Origin: Lepas anatifera | Taxonomy: Eukaryota; Arthropoda; Thecostraca; Lepadidae | Length of the DNA: 64,000 bases | Assembly: GCA_034440635.1 (NCBI GenBank) | Contig: JAOTON010001574.1 | Coordinates: 496,001-560,000 of the forward strand | Reading direction: 5' to 3' | Shown: positions 18,327-29,190 of the stretch, one piece after another | How the letters are laid out: each line of letters opens with the position of its first letter | Numbering within the stretch: the stretch's first letter is position 1 | Notes under the pieces: generated by a model | Told to the model about the DNA's origin: nothing | Seen by the model: only the letters and a program-made list of their open reading frames with translations | Database searches by the model: none | Translations under genes and position numbers: made by a program

Positions 18327-21300
18327 CTGACGCCCTGCAGGATACTGTGCGTGCGTGGGTTATCCTCTCGACACCCTGCAGGATACTGTGCGTGCGTGGG
18401 TTACTCTCTCGATACCCTGCGGGATATTGTGCTGCTGTGACGCCCTGCAGGATATTGTGCGTGCGTGGGTTACTCTCTCGACCACCTGCGGGATAATGTG
18501 CGTGCGTGGGTTACCCTCTCGACACCCTGCGGGATATTACGCGTGTGTGGGTTACCCTCCCCACACCCTGCATGGTATTGTGCCTGTGTGGGTTACCCTC
18601 TCGACACCCTGCATGGTATTGTGCCTGTGTGGGTTACCCTCTCGACACCCTGCAGGATATTGTGCGTGTGTGGGTTGCCCTCTCGACACCCTGCGGGATA
18701 TTGTGCGTGCGTGGGTTACCCTCCCGACACCCTGCAGGATATTGTGCGTGCGTGGCTTACCCTCTCGATTCCCTGCAGGATATTGTGCTGCGGTGGGTTA
18801 CCCTCCCGACGCCCTGCAGGATATTGTGCGTGCGTGGCTTACCCTCCCGACGCCCTGCAGGATATTGTGCGTGCGTGGCTTACCCTCCCGACGCCCTGCG
18901 GGATATTGTGCGTGCGTGGGTTACCCTCCCGACGCCCTGCGGGATATTGTGCGTGCGTGGGTTACCCTCCCGACACCCTGCAGGATATTGTGCGTGCGTG
19001 GCTTACCCTCTCGATTCCCTGCAGGATATTGTGCTGCGGTGGGTTACCCTCCCGACGCCCTGCAGGATATTGTGCTGCGGTGGGTTACCCTCCCGACACC
19101 CTGCAGGATATTGTGCGTGTGTGGGTTACCCTCCCGACGCCCTGCAGGATATTGTGCGTGCGTGGCTTACCCTCCCGACACCCTGCAGGATATTGTGCGT
19201 GCGTGGCTTACCCTCCCGACGCCCTGCGGGATATTGTGCTGCCGTGGCTTACCCTCCCGACGCCCTGCGGGATATTGTACGTGTGTGGCTTACCCTCCCG
19301 ACGCCCTGCAGGATATTGTGCGTGCGTGGCTTACCCTCTCGACACCCTGCGGGATATTGTGCTGCCGTGGCTTACCCTCCCGACGCCCTGCGGGATATTG
19401 TGCTGCCGTGGCTTACCCTCCCGACGCCCTGCGGGATATTGTACGTGTGTGGCTTACCCTCCCGACGCCCTGCAGGATATTGTGCGTGCGTGGCTTACCC
19501 TCTCGACACCCTGCAGGATATTGTGCGTGCGTGGCTTACCCTCCCGACGCCCTGCGGGATATTGTGCGTGCGTGGGTTACTCTCTCGACGCCCTGCGGGA
19601 TATTGTACGTGTGTGGCTTACCCTCCCGACGCCCTGCGGGATATTGTGCGTGTGTGGGTTACCCTCTCGATTCCCTGCAGGATATTGTGCTGCTGTGGCT
19701 TACCCTCCCGACGCCCTGCGGGATATTGTGCGTGTGTGGGTTGCCCTCCCGACACCCTGCGGGATATTGTGCGTGTGTGGCTTACCCTCTCGATTCCCTG
19801 CAGGATATTGTGCTGCTGTGGCTTACCCTCCCGACGCCCTGCGGGATATTGTGCGTGTGTGGGTTACCCTCCCGACGCCCTGCGGGATATTGTGCGTGTG
19901 TGGGTTGCCTTCTCGACGCCCTGCGGGATATTGTGCTGCCGTGGCTTACCCTCCCGACACCCTGCGGGATATTGTGCGTGTGTGGGTTGCCCTCTCGATT
20001 CCCTGCAGGATATTGTGCTGCTGTGGCTTACCCTCCCGACGCCCTGCGGGATATTGTGCGTGTGTGGGTTACCCTCCCGACACCCTGCGGGATATTGTGC
20101 GTGTGTGGGTTGCCCTCTCGACACCCTGCGGGATATTGTGCGTGTGTGGGTTACCCTCCCGACGCCCTGCGGGATATTGTGCTGCCGTGGCTTACCCTCC
20201 CGACACCCTGCGGGATATTGTGCGTGTGTGGGTTGCCCTCTCGATTCCCTGCAGGATATTGTGCTGCTGTGGCTTACCCTCCCGACGCCCTGCGGGATAT
20301 TGTGCGTGTGTGGGTTACCCTCCCGACACCCTGCGGGATATTGTGCGTGTGTGGGTTGCCCTCTCGACACCCTGCGGGATATTGTGCGTGCGTGGGTTGC
20401 CCTCCCGACGCTGCCTGCGGGATATTGTGCGTGTGTGGGTTGCCCTCCCGACGCCCTGCGGGATATTGTGCGTGTGTGGGTTGCCCTCTCGACGCTGCCT
20501 GCGGGATATTGTGCGTGTGTGGGTTGCCCTCCCGACGCCCTGCGGGATATTGTGCGTGTGTGGGTTGCCCTCTCGACGCTGCCTGCGGGATATTGTGCGG
20601 TGTGGGTTGCCCTCCCGACGCCCTGCGGGATATTGTGCGTGTGTGGGTTACCCTCCCGACACCCTGCGGGATATTGTGCGTGTGTGGGTTGCCCTCCCGA
20701 CACCCTGCGGGATATTGTGCGTGTGTGGGTTGCCCTCTCGACGCTGCCTGCGGGATATTGTGCGTGTGTGGGTTGCCCTCTCGCCGCCCTGCGGGATATT
20801 GTGCGTGTGTGGGTTGCCCTCTCGATTCCCTGCAGGATATTGTGCTGCTGTGGCTTACCCTCCCGACGCCCTGCGGGATATTGTGCGTGTGTGGGTTACC
20901 CTCCCGACACCCTGCGGGATATTGTGCGTGTGTGGGTTGCCCTCTCGACACCCTGCGGGATATTGTGCGTGCGTGGGTTGCCCTCCCGACGCTGCCTGCG
21001 GGATATTGTGCGTGTGTGGGTTGCCCTCCCGACACCCTGCGGGATATTGTGCGTGTGTGGGTTGCCCTCCCGACACCCTGCGGGATATTGTGCGTGTGTG
21101 GGTTGCCCTCTCGACGCTGCCTGCGGGATATTGTGCGTGTGTGGGTTGCCCTCCCGACGCCCTGCGGGATATTGTGCGTGTGTGGGTTACCCTCCCGACA
21201 CCCTGCGGGATATTGTGCGTGTGTGGGTTGCCCTCCCGACACCCTGCGGGATATTGTGCGTGTGTGGGTTGCCCTCTCGACGCTGCCTGCGGGATATTGT

Positions 21301-23495
21301 GCGTGTGTGAGTTACCCTCCCGACGCCCTGCGGGATATTGTGCGTGGGTGGGTTACCCTCCCGACACCCTGCGGGATATTGTGCGTGTGTGGGTTGCCCT
21401 CCCGACGCCCTGCGGGATATTGTGCGTGTGTGGGTTGCCCTCTCGACGCTGCCTGCGGGATATTGTGCGTGTGTGGGTTGCCCTCCCGACGCCCTGCGGG
21501 ATATTGTGCGTGTGTGGGTTGCCCTCTCGACGCTGCCTGCGGGATATTGTGCGTGTGTGGGTTGCCCTCCCGACGCCCTGCGGGATATTGTGCGTGTGTG
21601 GGTTACCCTCCCGACGCCCTGCGGGATATTGTGCGTGTGTGGGTTGCCCTCTCGACGCCCTGCGGGATATTGTGCGTGCGTGGGTTGCCCTCTCGCCGCC
21701 CTGCGGGATATTGTGCGTGTGTGGGTTGCCCTCCCGACGCCCTGCGGGATATTGTGCGTGTGTGGGTTACCCTCCCGACGCCCTGCGGGATATTGTGCGT
21801 GTGTGGGTTACCCTCCCGACGCCCTGCGGGATATTGTGCGTGCGTGGGTTACCCTCTCGACGCTGCCTGCGGGGTATTGTGCGTGTGTGGGTTGCCCTCT
21901 CGACGCTGCCTGCGGGATATTGTGCGTGTGTGGGTTGCCCTCTCGCCGCCCTGCGGGATATTGTGCGTGTGTGGGTTACCCTCCCGACGCCCTGCGGGAT
22001 ATTGTGCGTGCGTGGGTTACCCTCTCGACGCTGCCTGCGGGGTATTGTGCGTGTGTGGGTTGCCCTCCCGACGCCCCGCGGGATATTGTGCGTGTGTGGG
22101 TTGCCCTCTCGCCGCCCTGCGGGATATTGTGCGTGTGTGGGTTGCCCTCCCGATGCCCTGCGGGATATTGTGCGTGTGTGGGTTGCCCTCTCGACGCTGC
22201 CTGCGGGATATTGTGCGTGTGTGGGTTGCCCTCCCGACGCCCTGCGGGATATTGTGCGTGTGTGGGTTGCCCTCTCGACGCTGCCTGCGGGATATTGTGC
22301 GTGTGTGGGTTGCCCTCCCGACGCCCTGCGGGATATTGTGCGTGTGTGGGTTACCCTCCCGACGCCCTGCGGGATATTGTGCGTGTGTGGGTTGCCCTCT
22401 CGACGCCCTGCGGGATATTGTGCGTGCGTGGGTTGCCCTCTCGCCGCCCTGCGGGATATTGTGCGTGTGTGGGTTGCCCTCCCGACGCCCTGCGGGATAT
22501 TGTGCGTGTGTGGGTTACCCTCCCGACGCCCTGCGGGATATTGTGCGTGTGTGGGTTACCCTCCCGACGCCCTGCGGGATATTGTGCGTGCGTGGGTTAC
22601 CCTCTCGACGCTGCCTGCGGGATATTGTGCGTGTGTGGGTTGCCCTCCCGACGCCCTGCGGGATATTGTGCGTGTGTGGGTTGCCCTCTCGACGCTGCCT
22701 GCGGGATATTGTGCGTGTGTGGGTTGCCCTCCCGACGCCCTGCGGGATATTGTGCGTGTGTGGGTTACCCTCCCGACGCCCTGCGGGATATTGTGCGTGT
22801 GTGGGTTGCCCTCTCGACGCCCTGCGGGATATTGTGCGTGCGTGGGTTGCCCTCTCGCCGCCCTGCGGGATATTGTGCGTGTGTGGGTTGCCCTCCCGAC
22901 GCCCTGCGGGATATTGTGCGTGTGTGGGTTACCCTCCCGACGCCCTGCGGGATATTGTGCGTGTGTGGGTTACCCTCCCGACGCCCTGCGGGATATTGTG
23001 CGTGCGTGGGTTACCCTCTCGACGCTGCCTGCGGGGTATTGTGCGTGTGTGGGTTGCCCTCCCGACGCCCTGCGGGATATTTTGCGTGTGTGGGTTGCCC
23101 TCTCGCCGCCCTGCGGGATATTGTGCGTGTGTGGGTTGCCCTCCCGACGCCCTGCGGGATATTGTGCGTGTGTGGGTTGCCCTCTCGACGCTGCCTGCGG
23201 GATATTGTGCGTGTGTGGGTCGCCCTCTCGACGCTGCCTGCGGGATATTGTGCGTGCGTGGTTTACCTTCCCGACGCCCTGCGGGATATTGTGCGTGCGT
23301 GGTTTACCTTCCCGACGCCCTGCGGGATATTGTGCGTGTGTGGGTCGCCCTCTCGACGCTGCCTGCGGGATATTGTGCGTGCGTGGTTTACCTTCCCGAC
23401 GCCCTGCGGGATATTGTGCGTGTGCGGGTTACCCTCTCGACGCTGCCTGCGGGATATTGTGCGTGTGTGGGTTGCCCTCCCGACGCTGCCTGCGT
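18327..23495. repeat. Minisatellite array, 41-bp unit, about 126 copies
   Basis: A 5.2-kb array. Unit landmarks in order are ttaccctcccgacgccc, tgcgggatattg and tgcgtgtgtggg. Variants are ttgccc for ttaccc, ctgcagg for ctgcggg, gtgctgccgtgg for gtgcgtgtgtgg, tcgattcc for cgacgcc, and a 43-bp form with gacgctgcc. Because 41 leaves remainder 2 on division by 3 and units lack stops on the + strand, all three + frames stay open (ORFs of 1761, 1737, 934 and 729 codons) and spell the same cyclic 41-residue Cys/Pro/Leu-rich repeat in different phases. I see no start context, signal peptide or unique exon, so I do not call a gene. Left-hand units are more varied than right-hand ones, and blocks of several units are themselves duplicated. 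Confidence 0.97.
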
Positions 23496-24730
23496 GGATC
23501 GGCCCCCACCGCTATCCACCGCAGTAGCCTGCGGCGTGTTTACGTTGGCCGCCACCGGCGAACTTGGACGCGCGGCCGTGTGCCTGGTGGCCCCAATCCT
23601 GAGCCCTGCACCCCATCGCTCGGTAGGGGTGTCGAACTAGTGGATTGCGGCACAATAGTGGTCATGGCTGTGCCCTGAATACTGCTGTTGGATGCAGTCT
23701 CATGTGTAAAAAGGCACGTCCTCAGATGATTACAGACAGCGCACAGGGAGCGGGTGGGAGAACGCTGATGCTGCGGGGCTGGGGCTGGGACTCGCCGGCG
23801 CAGTTTGTGAGACCACCAGTGTATCGTGCACCGACTCTGTGCCCAGCGCCGGCCAGCTCGGCGGCCGCCTGCCGTCTCGGCCCCGTGCAACAACGCACCC
23901 TGGCACGCGTCCCGACTGCTGCACCCACTCATACGTAATTGGCCCCGATGGTGGAAACACGGCCCGAGGCGGGGCTGGCGGCCGGCCCGGCGGCACGGAG
24001 GAATGCCTCGCCCCGCACCGTCCTGGCGGGGTTATCTCAGGGGGGGTGTACTCAGGCTTGCGTAATATAAGATGGACTAGTTTGTGGTTTTGCTTAGAGT
24101 TATCCGGTCGTTTGGATTGAAACAGGGCTGATACATAGCTTCTGAAGCACGATATGAATAGGTTTTCCAAGCATTAGTTAACATCTGACTCACAACGAAA
24201 AATTGTCCTGCACACTGCACTAATCCTCCATGAAGGTTTGAGGAAGATTCGTCATTTCCGGTGCTGCGGGCAAATATTAGAACCCCGTTTATGAATTGGC
24301 GTTATGGACATGAAGACCGGGCTGTACACCCTACCTCATCAGGAACCTGTATCTAGCCCGGTTTGCATCGCTCCTGTTTTTTTTTCAAAAAGCTGGAAAC
24401 GCAGAATGAAAGTGGAGAATGTGTAATTACTCACGGTGGTATTTTAAGCCTCATACTCCAAACTCTAGTCTGAGGATGAGAATATATCGATAGGTACCAA
24501 CTGGAAAAAATAGTACCGAGAGTTTGAGCACAAGGATGAAAAATCCTCCTGACCGAGTTTATCTGATGGATAGGGTGATTTGTATCTAGAAAAAAGGTTA
24601 AACATAGTTCTGGTCGTATTCCCAGTGTATAAACATGGTGTACAAACAATGTTGTTTTATTTTACTGCAATCCGGCACAGTAGTCTCTCTCACGTATGAA
24701 CTGATGTATAAATAGGTCCCATCGGTGTAG
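23496..24730. other. No supported gene; GC-rich 23500-24060
   Basis: The GC-rich flank of the minisatellite has overlapping short ORFs on both strands (up to 146 codons, minus) with no family match. From about 24060 the sequence turns AT-rich and featureless. Confidence 0.45.
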
Positions 24731-24879
24731 GAACGGCCAGAATATTGGGTAGGGGGGGGCAATGTTGTGCATATTGGAGAGATTTTTTTCCATTCAGCGT
24801 CATAAGGCCAATGGCTAAGATCTTAATCGTTGCAGGGGGTCATGCCCCCCGTCCCCTGTCCCTACTCCTGTGATTGGCC
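24731..24879 (-). mobile_element. MITE family M2, diverged copy, inverted orientation
   Basis: The left end, ggtgtaggaacggccagaat, matches the reverse complement of the right end of the element at 27598-27735. The right end, catgccccccgtcccctgtc then cctactcctgtg, matches the reverse complement of its left end. The interior keeps a diverged cgtcataaggccaatggc block. Point changes and lack of an obvious target duplication suggest an older insertion. Confidence 0.65.
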
Positions 24880-25551
24880 CCACCGCATAACAGTCGCGTC
24901 CGTGTCCGCGGCACCGAGTAATTGAACGGACATGAGCGGTGTCGTCACCTTATGCAAACATGCTGCTCGGCCTGTTTATAAGGCATGGTGTTAGCCCAAT
25001 TGCTGAGCCATAAAGAATCTCTGGAGGCAAAACAGATCCCGGCCAATATTTACCGCCGCCGGGTTTTATGGCAGTGACTTTCGTGTCTGGTAGACGGGGC
25101 CCCGAAGCTGTCCCGTCATGGACGGAGAAGCGACAGGGTCGAATTGGCAGAGATGCTAGAAATGGCTTGGTAGATGGATGGTGATGCTGGCTCTACCATG
25201 GTGAGTATATTTGCTGGAGGGTTCGCGTTGTCTTTCCGTTATAATTGCCGCCAGAGGCTAATGTAACGGTGTTTGTGATTTGTAATTACACGCAGTTATT
25301 TGCGATTTTGTACCCGTGTGACAAAAAATCACAGTTTTCTAGAGAATTCCTAGAGATATATAATAAGCTGGAGAAACGACTCCAGGAAAATTGCAAACGA
25401 TGGCAAGGGTGTGAAATTGGCCTCGGTCTGCCAGCTTATGCCGCACATTACAGCCCTGCCAGATTGGGGGGGAGGTGGAGCAAAGGAGACTGCGTCATAA
25501 TGGGACTGTTCCAGCGCCTCCTCAGAACAGAGATGAGAGGAGCTGAGAACA

Positions 25552-25723
25552 TAGGCGGATCCAGGATCGCCGGTCGGGGGTTGCCATCTGGACCAGGGGG
25601 CGCGCGTCCGGTGTGAGGGGAGGGAGGTAACGACATTTCAGGGGAGGCGCCATCGACCTTTCAGGGGGCACCGAAGGTCGATGGGGGTGGGCAAGTGTCC
25701 CTAGCCCCTCTGGCTCTGCCAAT
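25552..25723. mobile_element. MITE family M1, copy 2 (right end decayed)
   Basis: Starts TAGGCGGATCCAGGATCGCC and runs through blocks shared with 28804-29061: a gccatctggacc block, then gacatttcaggggaggcgcc, atcgacctttcagggggc and a gaaggtcgatggggg block. The expected ctggatccgccta end is decayed to ctggctctgccaat. I find no clear target-site duplication. It has no coding capacity. Confidence 0.8.
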
Positions 25724-26717
25724 GGCTTAAAATGAGGTTTGAGCAGGTACAAAAATCGTTGTCCGATGGAACAGACTGGGAGGAGTTTGGAGGAGATAAA
25801 AGCTGTTTTCTAATGATCAGCGCCAATATGACGAGCGAAACGAAACTGATTAATTATTTGAATTTGAATAAGGCCTCCGGTGCTCATTTAACGTATTTTA
25901 GCGGAAATGGCACACGGAAAAACAGCGAAATCGCAATCACAAACTACCGACAGGCGTCCGTTTGTCACTGTAGAACTAAGTATTTGTTTTTGTTTTGTTG
26001 TTTTTTTTTTGCTTCTTAACTAAAATTTTTAGGCTAGAATTGTGCTCCTTTAACATCGTCCGGAAAACCACCCCTCGTTTAGGAGTGTATTGAAGGAGGT
26101 TTAAGATAAGCTCGGAGGTTTGAGGATCTCTGGAACGTACCCAATAATACCCAGATGGAGAGGAGGTATAGTGTTTGCTGAAAGCGGAGAGCAGTCCTTC
26201 TGGAGTGATGTCAAAGCGATCTTCAACCGGTCTAATTTATCACAAATAGGTCGAGATTAGTCCAAAGTACGGTGCAGTGCCTTTTCAGCAAAGAGCGGCG
26301 GCACCAGGATACGGAACGTTCACCTTGGGCTTTAGAGGATCGATGACGTGTTCCGCTACTCACTGAGCTCCTCAAAGGGTGTAATTATTCAGTGTGTAAT
26401 AGGGTGTTTCAGCCCACTATAGTAAAATTGTGTTTGTTTGGAACGAAGTCATATCGACTTTCCCCCAGCTCTATGCGTAAAACTGAATCGATTGACACCC
26501 TTAAAAGCAAAATAAAAGGACATTTAGAGGTCGCGCACTTTTATCACCAAAAACCATTACACTTGAAAGAGGCGCATTCTTTCTTGGTGCGCTTGGGTAG
26601 AGAGCCCTCCGATGGAGTTCCACTACCCGGAGCAGATACTGCTTCTGCTTCTCGTCCTTGACGAATCCGTTGAACCTCTTGATGAGGGCGATCTCCCTTT
26701 CCCGCTGTTTTTGTTTT
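25724..26717. other. No supported gene
   Basis: AT-rich unique sequence with ORFs below 100 codons, none recognised. Confidence 0.4.
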
Positions 26718-27155
26718 GAGTCGAAAGTTAAAGTTGTTGTGGCGTCCCATTTGATATTTATATATCATAATCATTATAATATCATTATAATGATCCTTCG
26801 AATTTGTAGGAGTATCGCAAAAATTCGATGCATATGTTCTAAATTCAACGTAAGAGCATATTTTAAGCCACATCGAACGATCAAACAATTACTAGTCAAA
26901 CCAAAGGACAGGACAGACAACCGGAAAAAACAGGCCCAGTATGCACGATGGAATTTAATGACTGTCCAAAAACATACATTGGAGAAAGCAAAAGGATGAT
27001 GGAAGTCCGACAAGACGAACACCGAAAATCTCGACAAAAACTAATCCGAGGGTCAATTGACGAGAGAGCAGCGGAGGCCACAGCGGAACATTAATTCAAG
27101 AAGGATCATTATATCAAATGGGACGCCACAACGACTTTAATTTCGACTCGAGACA
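26718..27155. repeat. Inverted repeat pair enclosing a Penelope-like fragment
   Basis: The left arm (about 26718-26755: gtcgaaagttaaagttg, then ttgtggcgtcccatttgat) is the near-perfect reverse complement of the right arm (about 27112-27155: atcaaatgggacgccacaa, then cgactttaatttcgactc), with about 36-40 bases paired. The 350-bp interior carries the retroelement pseudogene listed next. Penelope-like elements often occur with complex terminal repeats; whether these arms belong to the element or are a separate foldback is not decided by the sequence. Confidence 0.85.
26780..27094 (+). pseudogene. Penelope-like element C-terminus with GIY-YIG-type endonuclease remnant
   Basis: The first part (to about 26935) reads as a reverse-transcriptase-to-endonuclease linker: FKPHRTIKQLL followed by VKPKDRTDN, a pattern seen in Penelope-like elements (known family feature: a FKP/TLRxLL stretch before a GVVYxIPC motif). 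After a frame change it continues C-P-K-T-Y-I-G-E-S-K-R, then an R-x-D-E-H motif and a final ATAEH, the conserved CPKxYIGETxR...R..EH...SAxAEH pattern of the GIY-YIG nuclease in these retroelements. The normal IPC Cys motif is disrupted, and the body of the reverse transcriptase upstream is missing. It is a dead 5'-truncated copy. I am fairly sure of the family, less so of exact ends. Confidence 0.75.
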
Positions 27156-27597
27156 AAAACCTCGGGAAATAAAACAGGCAATTTACACCCAAACCACCAC
27201 AGAACCAAAAATGAATAGAAATATCGGCAAAGTTACCATCTTCTCTGGATTTTTGGACCTCTTAAAATGCCAGCCAAAGAAGAGATTGAATTGAAAAATA
27301 ACACGTGTTTAGAGCTAATAATTCTAAAATGATTCGTCATGTTCATAGCTAAGATTTTTATTTCAAAGTGTACCCAGTCTTCGTGTTTTTCGCTTAGTTA
27401 GGTTCATGTCATAGTGTTATCTTCATCTCACTTGAAAACGGGGGCGGGATGCTCCCGAAACCGGTCGGGCTTTATACTCAGGCTAGTCATTGTGCAGTAA
27501 TAAACGCTTTACTTAATTTGAAGAACATTTCAGATGTGAAATAGAAAACCAAGCAAAAGAAAACCAGCGCCAGTATCAGTGTGGAAATGTGTACATT

Positions 27598-27735
27598 CAT
27601 AGGCGTAGGAACAGGGGGCCATGCCCCTCCCCAATATTCTTGATTCTTAACCCTTAACCCTATGGCGTTGACTGGAAAGAAATGACTTCCAAATGCACCT
27701 TGTCCTCCCCAATATTCTGGACGTTCCTACGCTTA
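27598..27735 (+). mobile_element. MITE family M2, intact copy with 10-11 bp target duplication
   Basis: A 138-bp element with ends TAGGCGTAGGAAC (from 27600) and GTTCCTACGCTTA, inverted repeats matching at 12 of 13 positions. It is flanked by ATGTGTACATT at 27587-27597 and 27735-27745, an 11-bp direct repeat (10 bp if the terminal A belongs to the element). The interior contains accctatggcgttgactgg, also found at about 40517. There is no ORF. The TAGGCG start and 9-11 bp duplications are shared with family M1, suggesting the same transposase group. Confidence 0.88.
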
Positions 27736-27745
27736 TGTGTACATT

Positions 27746-28419
27746 TGAATACATTTGATAGAAAAAAGCTGCAAAATTGCGCGACCTCTAAATGTCATCG
27801 AAATTCATGGAAATTTCGCACAGAAGCTTGTAGGCAGATGAGGTTTGAGGGAACATCGATATGCGTCGAAATATTGCATTTCGGAACTATGAAACACTAT
27901 GTGTAAGAACTTGGCTGCATGTCTTGTGTATGTATTACATAGACATCGGAAGAGTATGTTGAACTCAAACCGCACCATTTTAGCTGAAAGCGGTACTATC
28001 TGGGAGGTAACTAAAACGGGTCAGGTGCCGGGCCGGTAACTTGAGTAGATGCATCGGTGAAAAACTAATCAATTTATTGGTTGTTTGCCACTCGAATATT
28101 GGTGCTTTATTGCCCTAGTCCGTGCGCAAGGAATGTAACATTTTGCCCTATAGTAAAACCAAGATACATTTATTTATTTTAAAGTATGTTCTAGGGAGAT
28201 TCCTTCACATTTGAGTGACGTTACAGGCGTGAAGGGATTTTTCCACTGCTTGGTCTACTGAAAATATTCCAAATTTTGTGATGCTTATTTTCAAATGCGA
28301 GAGACAGGGAATTCAGTTGTCTTCCATATGTATAAATTATTAGGCAATCTGTTTTTGAATATGGTTGTCTTTGAAATATTCTGGATAGTATTGAAACACC
28401 CTTGATACAGCCTTGGAAA
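27746..28419. other. No supported gene
   Basis: AT-rich unique sequence with nothing recognisable. The downstream LINE fragment begins at about 28420 without a visible boundary motif. Confidence 0.4.
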
Positions 28420-28706
28420 ATGGGCGTTTGAGGTCACACCATGAGCCTACCCTTGCTCTTGGGGGGGCTGCAGAAAAATGTGAAGGTGTGGTGCCCAAAT
28501 TGTGTACAGCCCTGGGAGATGTCCCGCCGGAGTGTGCTCGCTGTGGGGAGCGCCTGTCTGTGCGACATGTTTTCGTGGATTGTCGAGATTTTGAGGTTGA
28601 AAGACAGCGCTACTTTCACGGGTCTCCCTCACTGGATTCACTGCTTGGAGAGCATCCAACCGTGGACTTCACGGCTACTGCTGCTTTTTTAAAGTGTCTC
28701 ATTTAA
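28420..28706 (+). pseudogene. LINE ORF2 C-terminal fragment (Cys-His domain)
   Basis: Reads a C-terminal segment typical of non-LTR retrotransposon ORF2: PPECARCGERLSVRHVFVDC, i.e. C-x2-C...H-x4-C, followed by a short tail ending in a stop at 28706. The endonuclease and reverse transcriptase are absent, so this is a 5'-truncated copy, the usual outcome of target-primed reverse transcription. It continues as 3' UTR to a (ATG)n tail at 29190, with a MITE inserted in that UTR. The exact clade (jockey/I-like) is not resolvable from this length. Confidence 0.8.
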
Positions 28707-29190
28707 TGCCATTTACTCACCATCTTAGGACGTAATCACCTGCCTTTTCACTCGTTGACTTGTCGAAGCATGTGCGGTGTATTTACATTTTACCCTTGAC
28801 ACATAGGCGGATCCAGGATTGCCGATCGGGGGGCACCTTCCGGGGGGCGCCATCCGGACCGGGGGGCGCCATCCGGACCAGGGGGCGCCACTTATGACCG
28901 GCAAAAGCTATCAGGTGGGCGCCAAATCCTATCGGTGGGCGCCGACTTTCGCATCCTGGGGGGGGTGGGAAGCGACATTTCAGGGGGGCGCCATCGACCT
29001 TTCAGGGGGCGCCGAGGGTCGATCGGGGGGCACGTGCCCCCTTGCCCCCTGGATCCGCCTATTCCTTGACACACTTTTAGCCGTGTGAGATGCTGAAAAT
29101 CTATTGTACATGCATATCTTGTCTAGTGTTATGGGCGCCACATGACCCTTGTTGTCGGCGCGCCCTTAAACACCAATGATGATGATGATG
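28707..29190 (+). mobile_element. LINE 3' UTR with (ATG)n tail, split by a MITE
   Basis: Follows the ORF2 stop and ends cttaaacaccaatgatgatg...atg at 29190. A unit-repeat tail after a ttaaacacca block is common at 3' ends of arthropod LINEs. Positions 28804-29061 are a later insertion; one copy of the 10-bp ccttgacaca (28794-28803, 29064-29073) is the original target. Confidence 0.75.
28804..29061. mobile_element. MITE family M1, copy 3, nested in LINE UTR
   Basis: A 258-bp element starting TAGGCGGATCCAGGA and ending CCCTGGATCCGCCTA, flanked by the 10-bp direct repeat CCTTGACACA (two extra T bases lie between element and right copy). The interior is G-rich with a tandem doublet of ggcgccatccggacc. 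The overlapping 60-89 codon ORFs are composition artefacts. This is the best-preserved copy and defines the family ends. Confidence 0.9.

Noticed and set aside
19864..21242. Minus-strand ORFs of 279-322 codons over the 41-bp array
   Set aside because: By-product of the tandem repeat; broken wherever unit variants change.
18355..23640. 1761-codon and 1737-codon ORFs as a giant Cys/Pro-rich repeat protein
   Set aside because: All three + frames are equally open because the 41-bp unit is stop-free and not a multiple of three. No unique N-terminal domain, signal peptide or splice support.
28819..29088. Gly-rich ORF over the MITE at 28804
   Set aside because: Lies within a non-coding inverted-repeat element with a target duplication; composition artefact.
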